Shown: positions 52,001-64,000 of the stretch, one piece after another
How the letters are laid out: every line of letters begins with the position of its first letter
How positions within the stretch are numbered: position 1 is the stretch's first letter
DNA from: Parus major
Taxonomy: Eukaryota > Chordata > Aves > Passeriformes > Paridae
Direction: 5' to 3'
DNA length: 64,000 bases
Assembly (NCBI RefSeq): GCF_001522545.3
Contig: NC_031781.1
Span: forward strand, 12,405,487 to 12,469,486
Notes under the pieces: model-generated
What the model was told of the DNA's origin: nothing
The model's database searches: none
The model's input: the letters and a program-made list of their open reading frames with translations, nothing else
Position numbers and translations under genes: made by a program

Positions 52001-55000
52001 GGTAACATATATCCATTTCTCTAAAAATTAGATGTGAGTGTATACAATTTAAATATGTAAGCAAAACCAGACTCAGCCTTTCCCACATGGTAACCCCAAA
52101 TGTAACAGCATTCTCAGTCTATTTGTCATCTCAGCCACAAGTGAGCTGAATCTGGCATCTGAACTCCTTTTTCACTCAAGCAAACACCTATATAGGTCAA
52201 AGGAAAATTGCTTTTGTAAAGACTGTGAAAATTGAGCAAGGAACACAGGAGCTGGTATACAAGGAACAGGATGCAGGATGCCACTGGGAGATTATACTGT
52301 TTAGCTCTCCATCTCTACCATGCTCAGATCCCTCTTAGCAAAGGACAGGGCTTCAGGAGCATAAAACACAGCCTGCACACACTGCACTGCTGAAATGCAG
52401 CAGAAGGTGTCAAAAGCACCTGAGGGAAAACAGTGTCTAACACAGAGACAAATGGAAACACCGTGCCTCCCACCAAGGCAACGGAGCCAAATTAAAAGTA
52501 CAATTGGTGACTTTGGTTGAGCATCTTCTCCTACTGCGAACACCCTTTTCCCAGAGGTGCAGGTGCAGTGCAAGCCCCTTACTGTTTGCTCCTTCAACAA
52601 CTTAAATAACTCAGCCTATCCTGAAAAAAGACCCACGTTGGAAATTGGGAATTACTGTGGGAGAAGTGTCTATTTACCTGCCCAGTTCTGCTGGTCCCTT
52701 TTGGAATCTGTGATTGCTGTACCGGGGTCACCTGCATTCCTTCAGGCAAAGAAAGAGCCTAAAATGAACTTCTCTGGGTCCCACTGCCAAAATAAGGGAA
52801 TATAACCCTAATTCAATAATATTTCATTTGAAATGCCTGTGCAGCTTGCACTTTATATGAATTCTGAAATTTTTTATTAAATATATGTATGGGGCTGTAA
52901 TTATATCTTGAAAGTAATTGTAAAAGGCCTTTCACTTCTAAGATCTGGTAATAAAAGAGTGAGGAAAAAATATAAAGACCTTTTTAGATTTATTTTTCCC
53001 AAACATTAAAAACACTGAAAGGGAAACACTTCAGAATTACTCATTTGTAACCTCACAATTGAAAAAATTATTTAAAAATCTCCCAAAGTTGACAGCCTAT
53101 AATCAAATAAATCAAATAGGAACAGAACCCAGCCAGGAGCTTCTACCACATATTGACATCTAGAAAATGTGACTCTGGGAAGCCATCACTCTCCAACTAC
53201 AATGACCTGAAATTATTTGGTAAACAACATGACTGCAACGTAAAGGTACAATAAACAAAGCAATATTAAAAATTCAGGAATGACTGCAGGGGCTGTGGAA
53301 ATTATTACTCTATGCTTTTTTGTTTTATTCAAGTGCCAACAATATTTAGTCATCTTTCTTAGTTTTCTTTCTTGTATTCCTTTCAGAATACCCTTGTTTT
53401 GGTAATGCATTAGGTTAACCCTAACTAAATAGCTGCTGAACATGTAACTTGAACATCAGCACTGTAGTCTTACAGTCCTGAAGAGCCTTAGCACATAGGT
53501 TTTAAAGAAAAATACACAAATAAAAATCCATATAATGTGCATTGATTGTACTCTATGGGGATTTTTATCCATAAGTACACACACAAACTCTCATGCTGCT
53601 TTTTGATATCAAGGGAAAACATCACATTCAGAGAAACTACCTTCCTAAAGGCTAAATAACCTGTTCAGCCAAAACACACACCACCATTATACACAGAACC
53701 CACACACTGCAGGTCACTGCTGCCCCAAACACCCTTTCTATTTTACAAGAGCAGATTCCCAAGCTGGATTCCAACGAGGTAATTTAGGTAGATATTCTCA
53801 GGGAAAGACTGAATAAACAAACCTCAGACGTTCACTTGACAAGTGCTCTCTCTGGTGGAGCTGCCAAGCTAAAGGACAAGAGAGGCAGCTGCTTCAGCCC
53901 CACACAGCTGTTCCCAACACCAACACTGCTGAACCCACACCAGAGTGAAAATCAGCACAGTTCAGTCAAAAACTGCAGCCAACAGGACTTGGTCATACTC
54001 AGCTGAAAAAGTTGGAGGCCAAAACACTGCCACACTTTCCAAGCTACAGGTAACACAGCTTCAGGCTTATTCTGCGTTCCAGAATGACCATGGCACATTC
54101 ACATGTTTGCAGTGGGAATGCTCTGAGTTTGGGCAATTAAAATCCATAGGGATTAGGCTACAGTACAAGACAAATCCTCATCAAGGACACAAGCACCTCA
54201 GTGCAGCATGTCCCTTAATAAAGTAGGGTGAAATAGCAGCCTGTGACCTCCAAAGAACTTAAACCACCAGTTTATGCCTGCAAAGGGAGTTTCATAGAAG
54301 TGCACATACATAGTGTTAGGTTCATACAGAAGAAATGCAGGAAATCTTGCAGGGGACAAGATGAAAGAAATTATTTTGCTTGGTCACAGTTGATGCATCT
54401 GTTTGTGCAGCCTCTGTTGCACAGAGGGTCAGAGGACAATGTATTTTCAAGGAGACACGGAGAGTCTGGTTGAATTTCTACTCATCCTTACCAATGCAAC
54501 TTCTTTTTTTTTTTTCCCCCAATTCTCTGTATTATCCTTTAATAATGACCTTTCTACTTTCAGAGGAAGATGTGTTTCAAGTGAAAAGCCAATTCCTTCC
54601 CTTGGGGTCTATGGCAAGTGGAAACCCTTTTGGTAGATAAAAAGGGAGTGAGTGACTATCCCACTCCCTGAATTCTGTTGTGTTAATTTTTCAACATGAA
54701 AAAAATCCAAGCATTGAACTTCACCTTTCTGTAATAAGCCACCCACATGCTGAGGTTCTTGAGCTTGGAAGTCAGAAACTTCCAGGTGTGCAGAGTCACC
54801 CCAAAGAGCAATGTGAATTGATAGATCTGAACTCTGGATCCTGGGTTTCGCTTGTCTATAGTTACGAGCAGGGCCAGCCAGGAAATCCTATCAATTGCTC
54901 AAACTCCAGGTTCTCTCATCTCAACCACAATGTAATCTCAAATTATAATTATGATAATTTTCATCTAAATATTCATATTTGAATGAGTTTTATTATTCTT

Positions 55001-58000
55001 AACATAAATTATTTTAAAACAGTTAACATTTAAAAAAAATCTAACGTTGAATAAATAAAGCTCTGCATTTACTTTCTGATCGATCAACAAACTAACATAG
55101 AAAAACATTTGGACCATTTGAGAATATAAATATAACCAAATATCAAATAAGAGGTTTTCTTCTAATGAAATTACTTTGTAGAGAAAACCTTCACATTGTT
55201 TCCAAATCTCAGTATTTATATACCAGGCCATTTCAGCACTGATTTATCAGATTTTTCCTCTAACTCATGTGCACCCTTCATGCACCTGGAATTTGTTTGG
55301 CTTTAATGGTCTTAATTATGTTTTGTCCATAGTATTTTCACACACTTCACTATATTTTCCTCTTATTGGTCAAAGGGATTCACACCTGCCCTTCATATCA
55401 CTGCTACTCACAAGTTTTCCATTCTTTCCTTAAGTGAGTTTTTCTATAACTGCTCCAAAAATCCATTTAGGATATATAGGGTTCATGGATACTCTGAATT
55501 ATTCAGTCATTTTTATTCCAAGTAAAAGGTAAGCAATGGCTTAGATACAAAAGATTACCATATGTAAGGGATTATTTCAGTTGTACAAATTATGGTTGAT
55601 AACAGTTACTTGACTGATTGATTTGCTTTAAGTCATAAAGAAGTCGTCTGTGCATTCACAGCAGATATTCATACAAACAAAAGTACCAAATGTATATTGG
55701 GTTTAACACATTCCCAGTATCATGATGTTTTGATCTGAGCATGATGCTCATCAATCTAGCACAACAACCACCTTTTAAACTTTGCTGCAGTGTTTACATT
55801 TGGATATAATGAGATAGACATTGTAAATTAGACAATGCACTAGGGCAATAGAATAGTTTTAAAAACAACAAAGACACCACAAACATCTCATCCAAAGAAA
55901 ATTTAGGTGACATAGGCCTTTTCTTAGATAGCTTTATTTTTAATTTAATTGAAATACTTTCATGCACTGGGAAACAGCCTTCTAGAAAGGATGAGTTATT
56001 AGTGGCTGTCGATCTGACTAAAGCCTTCATCATAAAAAATGTATAGCTTCATATAATTAAAAAATCCAAGCACTGTAAGTTGACTAAAATTCTGTGGACT
56101 TTTAAATAATTCAAATTTGTGTTTAGTTACAGCAGCTGTTTAATTAAAAGGTAGAAACTGCAACTAATCCACTATGGTTGAATGAAATATAATCTATAAC
56201 AGAGTTTAATCCCCCTAAGACAGAGAACACTGATATGGATTCTAGAAGTCAGGGGCTCCATTTAATGAATCTCACAAAAGGAATCATAATACATCTGAGC
56301 CAGCTCATCTTTGTTTCTCTGATTATCCAAACAATGAATCATTTCCCAGCTTGGTGCTGAAATTATAATTTTTGGTTTTTAATATTAAAAAGAAAGGTTT
56401 TGCACATGCATTATGTAAACTCCTCTGCTGGAATTTGTATTCAAAGCTTTACCAGAGTGAAAAAATAGATGTACAAGGATAGAAGAAATGCAATTTTTGA
56501 CTCTTAGATCACTACTTAATTGTTCAGAATTAAAACATTTTGTAACAAAATTCTTGCACAAATGGCCCAGAAGATTTTTTTGCTATGTAAAAGCCAGCTA
56601 AGGAAACTGCTGCACACAGGAGGTCTGCAGTTGCCTGCTACAATGATTCAGGCATGATTTCAACTTTATATCAATTCCCAGAAGGATACTTCAAGGCAGG
56701 CACAGAATGAAACATTTTTTCTTCACTTCTATATTTTTAATTACAACACAGAATGAACAAAGTGTAAAATCTCCATGTTTTCCTCCTCAGATCCAGAGAC
56801 TATTCATTCGTTTGGGATGCTTGTAATCATTCTGAATTTTGTGTACGCCAAGGCAGAGGGGATATCAAAGCAGACAATGGTATCCTTAATTAGAGAGGCC
56901 AGGTGGCACGCAGAGTCACAGCACAAGTTCCCCTCCACATCCCTGCCAGTGATTGAAAACTTGACCTCAGCAGCCATTCTTCAGGGGTGAAAAATAATAC
57001 AGTCACCAGGTGGCCATCTCTTCAACATCGACAGCCATCTGCACCAAAATGTGCTAAATTATGTTTAGTCCTTTTTAATGTGAACCATTATCCATTAGAG
57101 TCACAGCAGGAAACTGTGAGGTCCTGTTAATTGAAACTTCAGCTGTGACTTAAACCTCTGTCCCAGACAGGAGACAGACACTTCACCTGCTGAGTCCTTC
57201 AGCCTAACATGGGCAACATTCTAAGTGTCTGATCAGATATAGAGCAGTAAAAGCCTGCTCTGCAAAACAGGCCAGCATTTGTAGAAGAAATCATCCTGTG
57301 CAAGTTTTTATAGGCTTCTCAGCGCTGTCTGTCAGACCCAAAAACCAGTTTGATTTTGCACACCCCTGTTTATTTTACTGATGAGCTGACACACAGATGT
57401 ACTTGTGATTTGTCAACAAGCAGCTTTTTAACCCCCTCCGAGGGATGCCCAAGAAGATGAAATGCAGTAAGTGCTGCCAGTGTCAAGACCTGTACAGAAA
57501 GAGGGCTCTGTCTCTGCCAGGAGAACCCAAAACTTCTCCAGTCTGTCTCCTATTAGTAGTCACAGATCTTGCTTCCTCATCTGCTCCTCAAGTATGGGGA
57601 GACTGAAAATGTACACCCAAACACAAACAGAGGGTGAACATGTTGGAAAAAAAACCCAGAGGAAAAACAAGAAATTTTCACTCCTCATGAAGGTACTTCC
57701 TTCAATGCTCAATTTTCCCCAAGCACCTTGAGTGCTATACCCAGGAGAAGCTCAAAGTGAACCAAGGTCCATCTTTACCAAGAGCAGGGCCCTGACACTG
57801 CAGTATTTCCCCCTGTTATTTTCACTGCTCCTGAAAGAGATCCAGCAGTGCCAGGAACCTCTGTGAGGAACAGGCAAGGCAAGGAAATATCTGATGGAGC
57901 TCAAAGCTTGGGACCTACTAATCCAACCCGTTCTGCTTCTGGAGGAGTGGGGACTGTGTGAATAAAAGGCACCTGTAACTCCTGAAAAGGCTCAATTAAA

Positions 58001-58639
58001 AGTTCATGGGCCTCTCAGTGGTTTGTGAGGTGTGGCATTGCTGGGTCACCTGTGATTTGTGCCCTTTGGGAGCCGAGCCCAGCGCTCAGGGAAGTGTCTG
58101 CACTGTGACATCCCCGAGTGCAGGCACTCCCTGGAGCTGGGCAGGCACAGGGACTCACAGCCAAGCACAGACCTTCACTCAGAGATGTTTTTATTCAATC
58201 AAATATAATAGTAAAGACACAAAGTGCTGTGACTCTGAGCTTGCACATTAACAGAGTCATGGTTCATCAATTTTTAAATCCACATTTAAAGCTTCCTCCT
58301 AAAAGCCAAAAAGTAGCTACAATAGATAGTCTTGCAAAACACGGCATCTGTTCTCTTTCATTCCATGGTTATGGATAACCTTCATAAGCTGATTTGCTCA
58401 TGACAATAAATTTATTTTCAGAAATTATACTCCTGATCTAATATGAAAAAATAAATAATTCAGAAGTTTCACATTATTACAGGGAATTATATTTAGGAGA
58501 TCAACTAGGGATCTCTGTAATGAGAAACATTCACCTTGCTAGAGGAATGCTACTCTGCATTTAATCTTATAATATTCCCTTCAGGGTGTACAAGACAGCT
58601 TGCTGGAAAATATAATGACTCCTTAACTGTTTTCTGAAG
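49077..58639. other. Unique non-coding sequence
   Basis: AT-rich, with no identifiable mobile element. Possible conserved non-coding character at about 51190-51510. A weak exon-like interval at 56791-56986 is described in the findings. A GC-richer patch lies at about 57990-58180. Confidence 0.5.
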
Positions 58640-58654
58640 AAAAAAAAAAAAAAA
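58640..58654 (+). repeat. Poly(A) tract
   Basis: Fifteen adenines followed by GAGTAAAG. No body is recognised. Confidence 0.85.
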
Positions 58655-58865
58655 GAGTAAAGAAAACAGTGATATGGAAATGAGATCTACATTTCATTTG
58701 AAATTCCATATGCACTATTTTAAAGCCACCTTTTTTCAATATGGAGAAAATAAAAAGATTTTGATGGGTCTTTTATTTGGAAAAAGATATTAAAACCACA
58801 GAGAAACAAAAGGATGTGGTATGTGTGGTCATGGTAATATAAAGTCACTTATATTTCACAAAGAG

Positions 58866-58888
58866 AAAAAAAAAAAAAATAAAAAAAA
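58866..58888 (+). repeat. A-rich tract
   Basis: Fourteen A, one T, then eight A. It sits about 100 bases before the GC-richer CAG-containing block. Confidence 0.85.
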
Positions 58889-59042
58889 GCTGCTTCAGCT
58901 GTTTCTACTTTATTATTTGTTACAAGAAAGAGAAAAGTTGGTTCACGAAGTTCCCATTGGCCAAGAAGTAAGAAACATCTGTTGAAGCCACGAGAGCGCT
59001 GGTGCTGAGCAGAGCAGCTCTGTGCTCCCAGCACAGCCTGGG

Positions 59043-59060
59043 CAGCAGCAGCAGCAGCAG
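59043..59060 (+). repeat. (CAG)6 trinucleotide repeat
   Basis: Six perfect CAG units followed by CTCCTCCTCT. The reading frames that cross it (poly-Ser or poly-Gln on plus, poly-Leu or poly-Ala on minus) have no recognisable domain, so I do not treat it as coding. Confidence 0.9.
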
Positions 59061-62000
59061 CTCCTCCTCTGTGAGCTCTGCCACCACAGCAGCACATCCC
59101 AAAACACAGCCACTGCTCAAAATAACCACACTGCAACCAAGCACTGCTCCCTCTCAGCTGTCCCCTCCAACTGCTGTAATTTATGTTGGTCAGAGAAGGA
59201 AACTATCCACTTTTCCCAGCTAAAATGAATGTTGGGTGTCTGCTGCGTTCAGAGTAATGAATATTGATGTTTGTAGCCATCTTCCAAATGAGGTAACTAA
59301 ACAATACATACATATTTTCCACCCGTCTGGAGTCTCCAAGAAAAATCATTAAATTGTCAGTATGGATGATCAGCTCTGAAGGAAAAATAAGTATTATTGA
59401 TGATGACAGCATACTATTGTATCTCTGCATCATTATGCCAGAGGTGTACCTTTTCAAAGCATCCCATGAGAAGTAGACAGACAATACTAATAATTGCCTG
59501 TGGGATTGCCATTTAGATGCAACAGCCTGAAAAAACATGTCTAATTCTTCTAAATGTCTTATTATTTTTTAAAGCATGGTACATTCTGCCTCAGAATATT
59601 TCAAGTTATATCATTCAGTGTAATTAAAAATCTTCTCCCAATTCACTTTGTGGTAGAAAGGAAATCTTGAAGACTAAAAAGAGATAATTTGAAAGATAAC
59701 TTGGGTATCTCAAAAAGTACAATGACACATAGTCTACAATGGAAAAGAGTTCCAGGAACAGGGATCTCAAAAATTTCCATTTCCACTTCCAACCATGTTA
59801 TTATTAGACATCAAATGTCATATACAACTGCCGTCACAAAAATTATTGAGCTAAGAATTTCTTACTGAGGCACTAATTTCAGGGTTTCCCTGTAAAACAA
59901 GGATTCTGATATAAATTAAGTCTTACTGTATTTTTTTTCCACTAATCAGTCTCAAAAATCAAAGGTATGGGTATGCAATAATATATAGTGTTGTTTGTGT
60001 AGAATGAGGGTTCCAGTCCCTGTATCACCAGATTTCACAGCAGCAATGCAAAGACACTGATGCCTTCCAACTATCTTTATTTTTATTTTTGTTCAGTTTT
60101 GAGATTTTTCCTCCAGAACTTACTTTATCAAAAACATTCACAAATTATCTTCTGCAGCCTAGCAAAACATGCTGGACAAACCACGTGAAAAGGGACACTG
60201 TAAATAGGGAATATCCTGATGTAGTTCCATCCATTGGTACTCACATGAATAAAACTTCTATGCACTGCAAATCCTGAGGCAAATTAGAAAGTGTTCTTTA
60301 CCATTATCAAGAAAACCTCATTTCTCTTCCCCTGGGAAAAGAAGCTAAACTATTTGTTACAAGTGTTGGTGAACAGAATTCACTACAAATATGTTAAAAT
60401 GGCATATATTACAATTAATTAGATTTCCAGAGGAGTAATGTGGTATTTGGATTTGACATTAAATCAATTCAAGCTTTACAGATACTCTTGACAACCCCAC
60501 CTGTAAAATCAATAGTAAAACCTTGTATCCCTCAGAAAGGACAGTGATAACCACGTGAAAATAGGAATTAAAATAAAATTGGAATTGTCTGTAGCAGGTA
60601 GCTTTGAGATTATTCCAGCACTTGTACAGTATTTAACATGCCTTCTGAGATAATCATATTCCCCAGCATAATACAGAGGGCTTTAAGCTGTAATTGTGAA
60701 TATTTTTTGCATGTTATCATGTACATGGCACTTTTTTTTTTCCCATGGTCAAAGGAAAGTTAAGGATTTTTGGGATTAGTTTAAGGTAAAATGTTTATGT
60801 TCTCTTTACATCTACTCTAACAAAGTAGCTTCACAAATCACATACTGATGGTGAGATTCTAAATTATCCTTATGGTAATTCACTATAGGACCACAGGGAG
60901 GAGGAGGCAATATCCTTTGCATGGAACAAAACTTTTTCTAAGATGACTTTTATTGTTGTCACAACTCATCTTCCAGTTTCTCATTATGTTAAATAACAAT
61001 AACAAAGAAAAAGTGGAGTTTTTTCCAGAAAGGTACCATAAGCATCAGTCTAAGAACCAAGACCTGACAGTGACAGAAGGAACTGGCAAGACACTTTCAC
61101 AATCACTGAAAATATTCAGGCTTGAAATGGGAAACAAAATGAAAGAGTCCTGAAGGATGCAGCAACAGCAAAACAATTCTGAATCTCCCAGAGTGGAAGA
61201 ATATAAATATTCATTGTGTTCAGCAGAGAATAGCACATCGCAAGCTCACTGCAAAATAAAGACACTTTAGTATATGTTGAGGCCTCATAACAATGGGATT
61301 TGCCAATTAAATCTGAGGGGTGTGATCATTTCTGTTGTGATATGGTGAATAACATGCTGAGAGAGGCTCAGATGAAAGGGGTTTGAATCATTGCAATATT
61401 CTGTTTCAGCCTTCTTTTATTTTTTTCCATCCTGTGCAAATATGAGAACGAAACGTGGTAGACAAGCCTGAGGAGACTTAAAGGAAGGTTATTTTGAGGT
61501 TGTTTTTCTTTACTTACAACAGCTAAATGTTAAACTAATACCAGCTATGTTTACTTCTCTTTTAAAGCCAGTAAATTGCATCTAATTAATAGACCCTGAT
61601 GAAGTAAGATACCTGTATTCCTTCAGATTTAGATCTAATGGAATTTTTGTCTTATGTGTCATGATTATATCCTGCGACTGTGTTGTGCATATCTAAACAA
61701 ATTCCCTTGGTTTCTTCCACCGAGTAAGTGTGAAGGACTGATGATGGTGACCCTTCCAGCACTGTAATTTTTAATCTTTTCACTGCAAGCAGCAAAACCT
61801 CTTCACTGTGACTCTCTGAGGCTGAGGGAGGTCTTAATTCAACCTGGCAGCGTTTGCAGAGAGCAGCAGAGAGGAGCTCAGCACGTTCCTGCAGTGTTCA
61901 TGGCCAGTAATCCTCACAAGGAGGTCAGCAGCTTTCCTGCCCCACCCTTTGCAAAGGCTGGGGCAGGTGAGGCACTGAAGGGATGGACCAAGATTGTCAT

Positions 62001-62437
62001 CACCCTCATCATGTACATGAACATAGAACGTGGGAAACAAACCATGGACCCCAAACCCTAGAGTGAGAGCAGTTCAGGGAGGATATAAAGCCCTCCTCCT
62101 TGGAAACCTCATGATCCAGCAGGGTACAAGGAACCCCAATAGAAACACAGAATAAAAACCTGCTGTCCAGCATCTCCACAGCAGTCTCTAGCTCCTGAAC
62201 AAACTCTGCCAGTAACCAGTACATTGCTGTGCATATACCATTGAAAATGAGATATTTAGGAGTGTTTTGAAGGAGAATCAACATCATTTTGTGGGAGTAC
62301 ATTAGGAGCTCTTCTGCCTGAGGGCACGGACCAAGGTGCTGCAAGCAGTGCTGAAAATGAGGGCCATGAACACTGCACTCACTTTGGATCTGAATGGCTC
62401 TGAGGGTCACCTATTCCCAGTATGTGTATTGCTACTG

Positions 62438-62464
62438 TTTTATTATTATTTATATTATTATTGT
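62438..62464 (+). repeat. (TTA)n microsatellite
   Basis: Imperfect TTA/TAT units, about 27 bases. Confidence 0.8.
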
Positions 62465-62765
62465 TCAGGTGGCAGGCATAGATATTTAAATAAATCTAAA
62501 GGGAAAATTCCTTCATGTATATCTATATTTAAATCATGTTTCACATGTCTTATATAAACCCCATCCCTACTAACAATAAGCAGAGTACTTCAACCCTCAC
62601 CAGATCCTGTAAGGCACTGTCTGTCATTTTAATACAACATACACTTATTTAGCAAATAAAGCCATCAAAACCTAAAACACTACCAAAAGCTTCCCAAAAT
62701 GTTTTGGTGCTAAATTGGTAGCTCTGTCTGGAGGATTACTTAGCAGAACTGAAACAAATATTTCC

Positions 62766-62804
62766 AAATAATAATAATAAACAATAATAATAATGATAAT
62801 AATT
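62766..62804 (+). repeat. (AAT)n microsatellite
   Basis: About 12 AAT units with one C and one G interruption. Confidence 0.9.
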
Positions 62805-64000
62805 AACAACTGTTTGCCTGCTATCATGGCACCTTGTAAGGTGACAACTGGCAGAGAGGTTTCACTGAGTGTGAAGTATCTTATTTCAGGTCATATCCTA
62901 CATTACATATTTTGATTGCTGCTCACTCTTATCACTATTTGGCAGATATCGTGTAATCTTCACGCAGCAACATAAATTCCACCTATGTTCATTTTTCTTG
63001 GTAATCTTATTTACCGTCTCCCAGTAGCCATCAGCTTCCAGTGTATGTACAGCTACATGCTAAACCTCATTTTGGTCTCTGAAAATTATTGTCACAATTT
63101 CCTTTGATTTCAGCAAGACTTGGATTTGGCCTAGGGAATTTATCCCATTTATTTGCAAAGCTTTTGCTAAATTTGTAAATCCCTGGAGAAATGTTCATAT
63201 CGCAGGGAAAGAAATTTCTTAAATGTGACAGAGTTGATAAATTTCTCAAGCACAGAAAAGTTTGGAGGATGCAATTTCTATAGTCTGAGCAGTCATCTGG
63301 CATACTGGGTGACAGGAAACTGGTTAATCCAAAGGGCTTTGTAAGAATTTTTTTAAACAATTTCTCCTCCACCCTTTAAAATGTCCATACAACAACTGTC
63401 AGATTCTATATTAATATGCATTATAGGGGCAAAGATGTGAATAAGTTAAGCAATAGTCTCCTTCCAGGCTCTTGCTGCTGATCCATAAGCCTTCTGATGT
63501 GTAGTATCATCATTTTGGAGGTCAGACACTGAAGAGATTTAATTTTGCTTAGTTATCATAAGAACTTCATTGCTGCAAAATAATTCATATCAGCTAGAAA
63601 AAAAAATAAGCTCAGAAAACAGCTGAAACTTAGCTCTGGACTCTTCTTGTCAGGAGTAATCCAGAAAGAAGTAGAAGAATAAAAACAAGTAAAGGGTAAT
63701 GACAATTTTCATAAGCAAACTATGAACAGCTGCTCCAAGGTCAGTAACTGGAAAAATGATGTTAATGATCCTGCATTAGCTTGGTAACATCTCACTGCTA
63801 AAACAAATCAGCCCGGATTTGAACCATTGTGTGGCTCGACATCAGTACCAATTAAGGTGGCAGATGATGTATAAAGAGCCTGGACAAAGGATATTATTAT
63901 GTTACGAGCTATATTGATTTTTACAAGGCTTGTTTGATTGACTGACTGATACTATCAAGTAATTAGCTTTAATCTAGGGTTACAATGACCGAAAGAAATC

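Larger units (their letters stand above)
58889..64000. other. Unique sequence with GC-richer patches and regulatory-looking stretches
   Basis: A GC-richer block at 58980-59170 carries the CAG repeat. Candidate conserved stretches lie at 59225-59535, 62890-63060 and 63830-64000. Anonymous frames of 111 aa (59203-59538, minus) and 133 aa (62009-62410, minus) show no known domain. Confidence 0.5.

Noticed and set aside
53640..53760. Possible minus-strand MIR fragment
   Set aside because: The resemblance to the MIR core is scattered and weaker than at 34861. No ordered block could be followed.
59002..59228. Poly-Ser/poly-Gln coding sequence across the CAG repeat
   Set aside because: Two plus frames and two minus frames are open simultaneously. 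This is a consequence of the repeat, and no flanking domain is seen.
1..64000. tRNA, rRNA, CRISPR, operon or other prokaryotic features
   Set aside because: No cloverleaf, no spaced direct-repeat array, no ribosome binding sites and no tightly packed long frames were seen. The content is vertebrate non-coding DNA.

Overview
This window looks like gene-poor, non-coding DNA from a bird genome, probably but not provably a songbird or close relative. Two kinds of evidence support this. First, there are CR1 (chicken repeat 1) LINE fragments with the characteristic 3' region and ATTCTATG-type tail. Second, there is an avian endogenous-retrovirus LTR of the ERVL-like class that starts TGTCCTGGTTTC and ends in CA, flanked by a 5-bp target duplication. 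The rest is AT-rich, visibly CpG-poor and scattered with short microsatellites, as expected for an intergenic region or a very long intron. I found no bacterial-type operons, ribosome binding sites, CRISPR arrays, rRNA or tRNA genes.

No protein-coding gene can be supported. The longest open frames are 167 aa (46164-46667, minus), 155 aa (30234-30701, minus), 151 aa (2092-2547, plus) and 133 aa (62009-62410, minus). None shows a domain I recognise. Several others are simply translations of A-rich or pyrimidine-rich repeats. A short exon of an interrupted gene could still be hidden here; the best-looking acceptor/donor pair, at 56791-56986, is noted but weak.

Layout: 1-2.6 kb is unique sequence with a GC-richer block and a pyrimidine-rich block, ending in a CR1 tail. 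2.6-6.3 kb is AT-rich unique sequence with a TA/CA microsatellite and an X-box-like site. 6.29-6.86 kb is a solo LTR. 6.9-34.8 kb is mostly unique sequence with A-rich and TTA repeats, three short perfect hairpins, and stretches with the look of conserved non-coding elements. A MIR-like SINE core may lie at 34.86-34.97 kb. 35-42.4 kb is unique sequence. CR1 fragments, both on the minus strand, lie at 42.4-42.6 and 48.65-49.08 kb. 49-64 kb is unique sequence with several candidate regulatory-looking stretches, a CAG tract and AAT/TTA microsatellites.

There are no genes to work together here. If the window has a function, it is most likely long-range regulatory DNA, which only cross-species alignment or chromatin data could show. 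I did not find a previously undescribed biological system.
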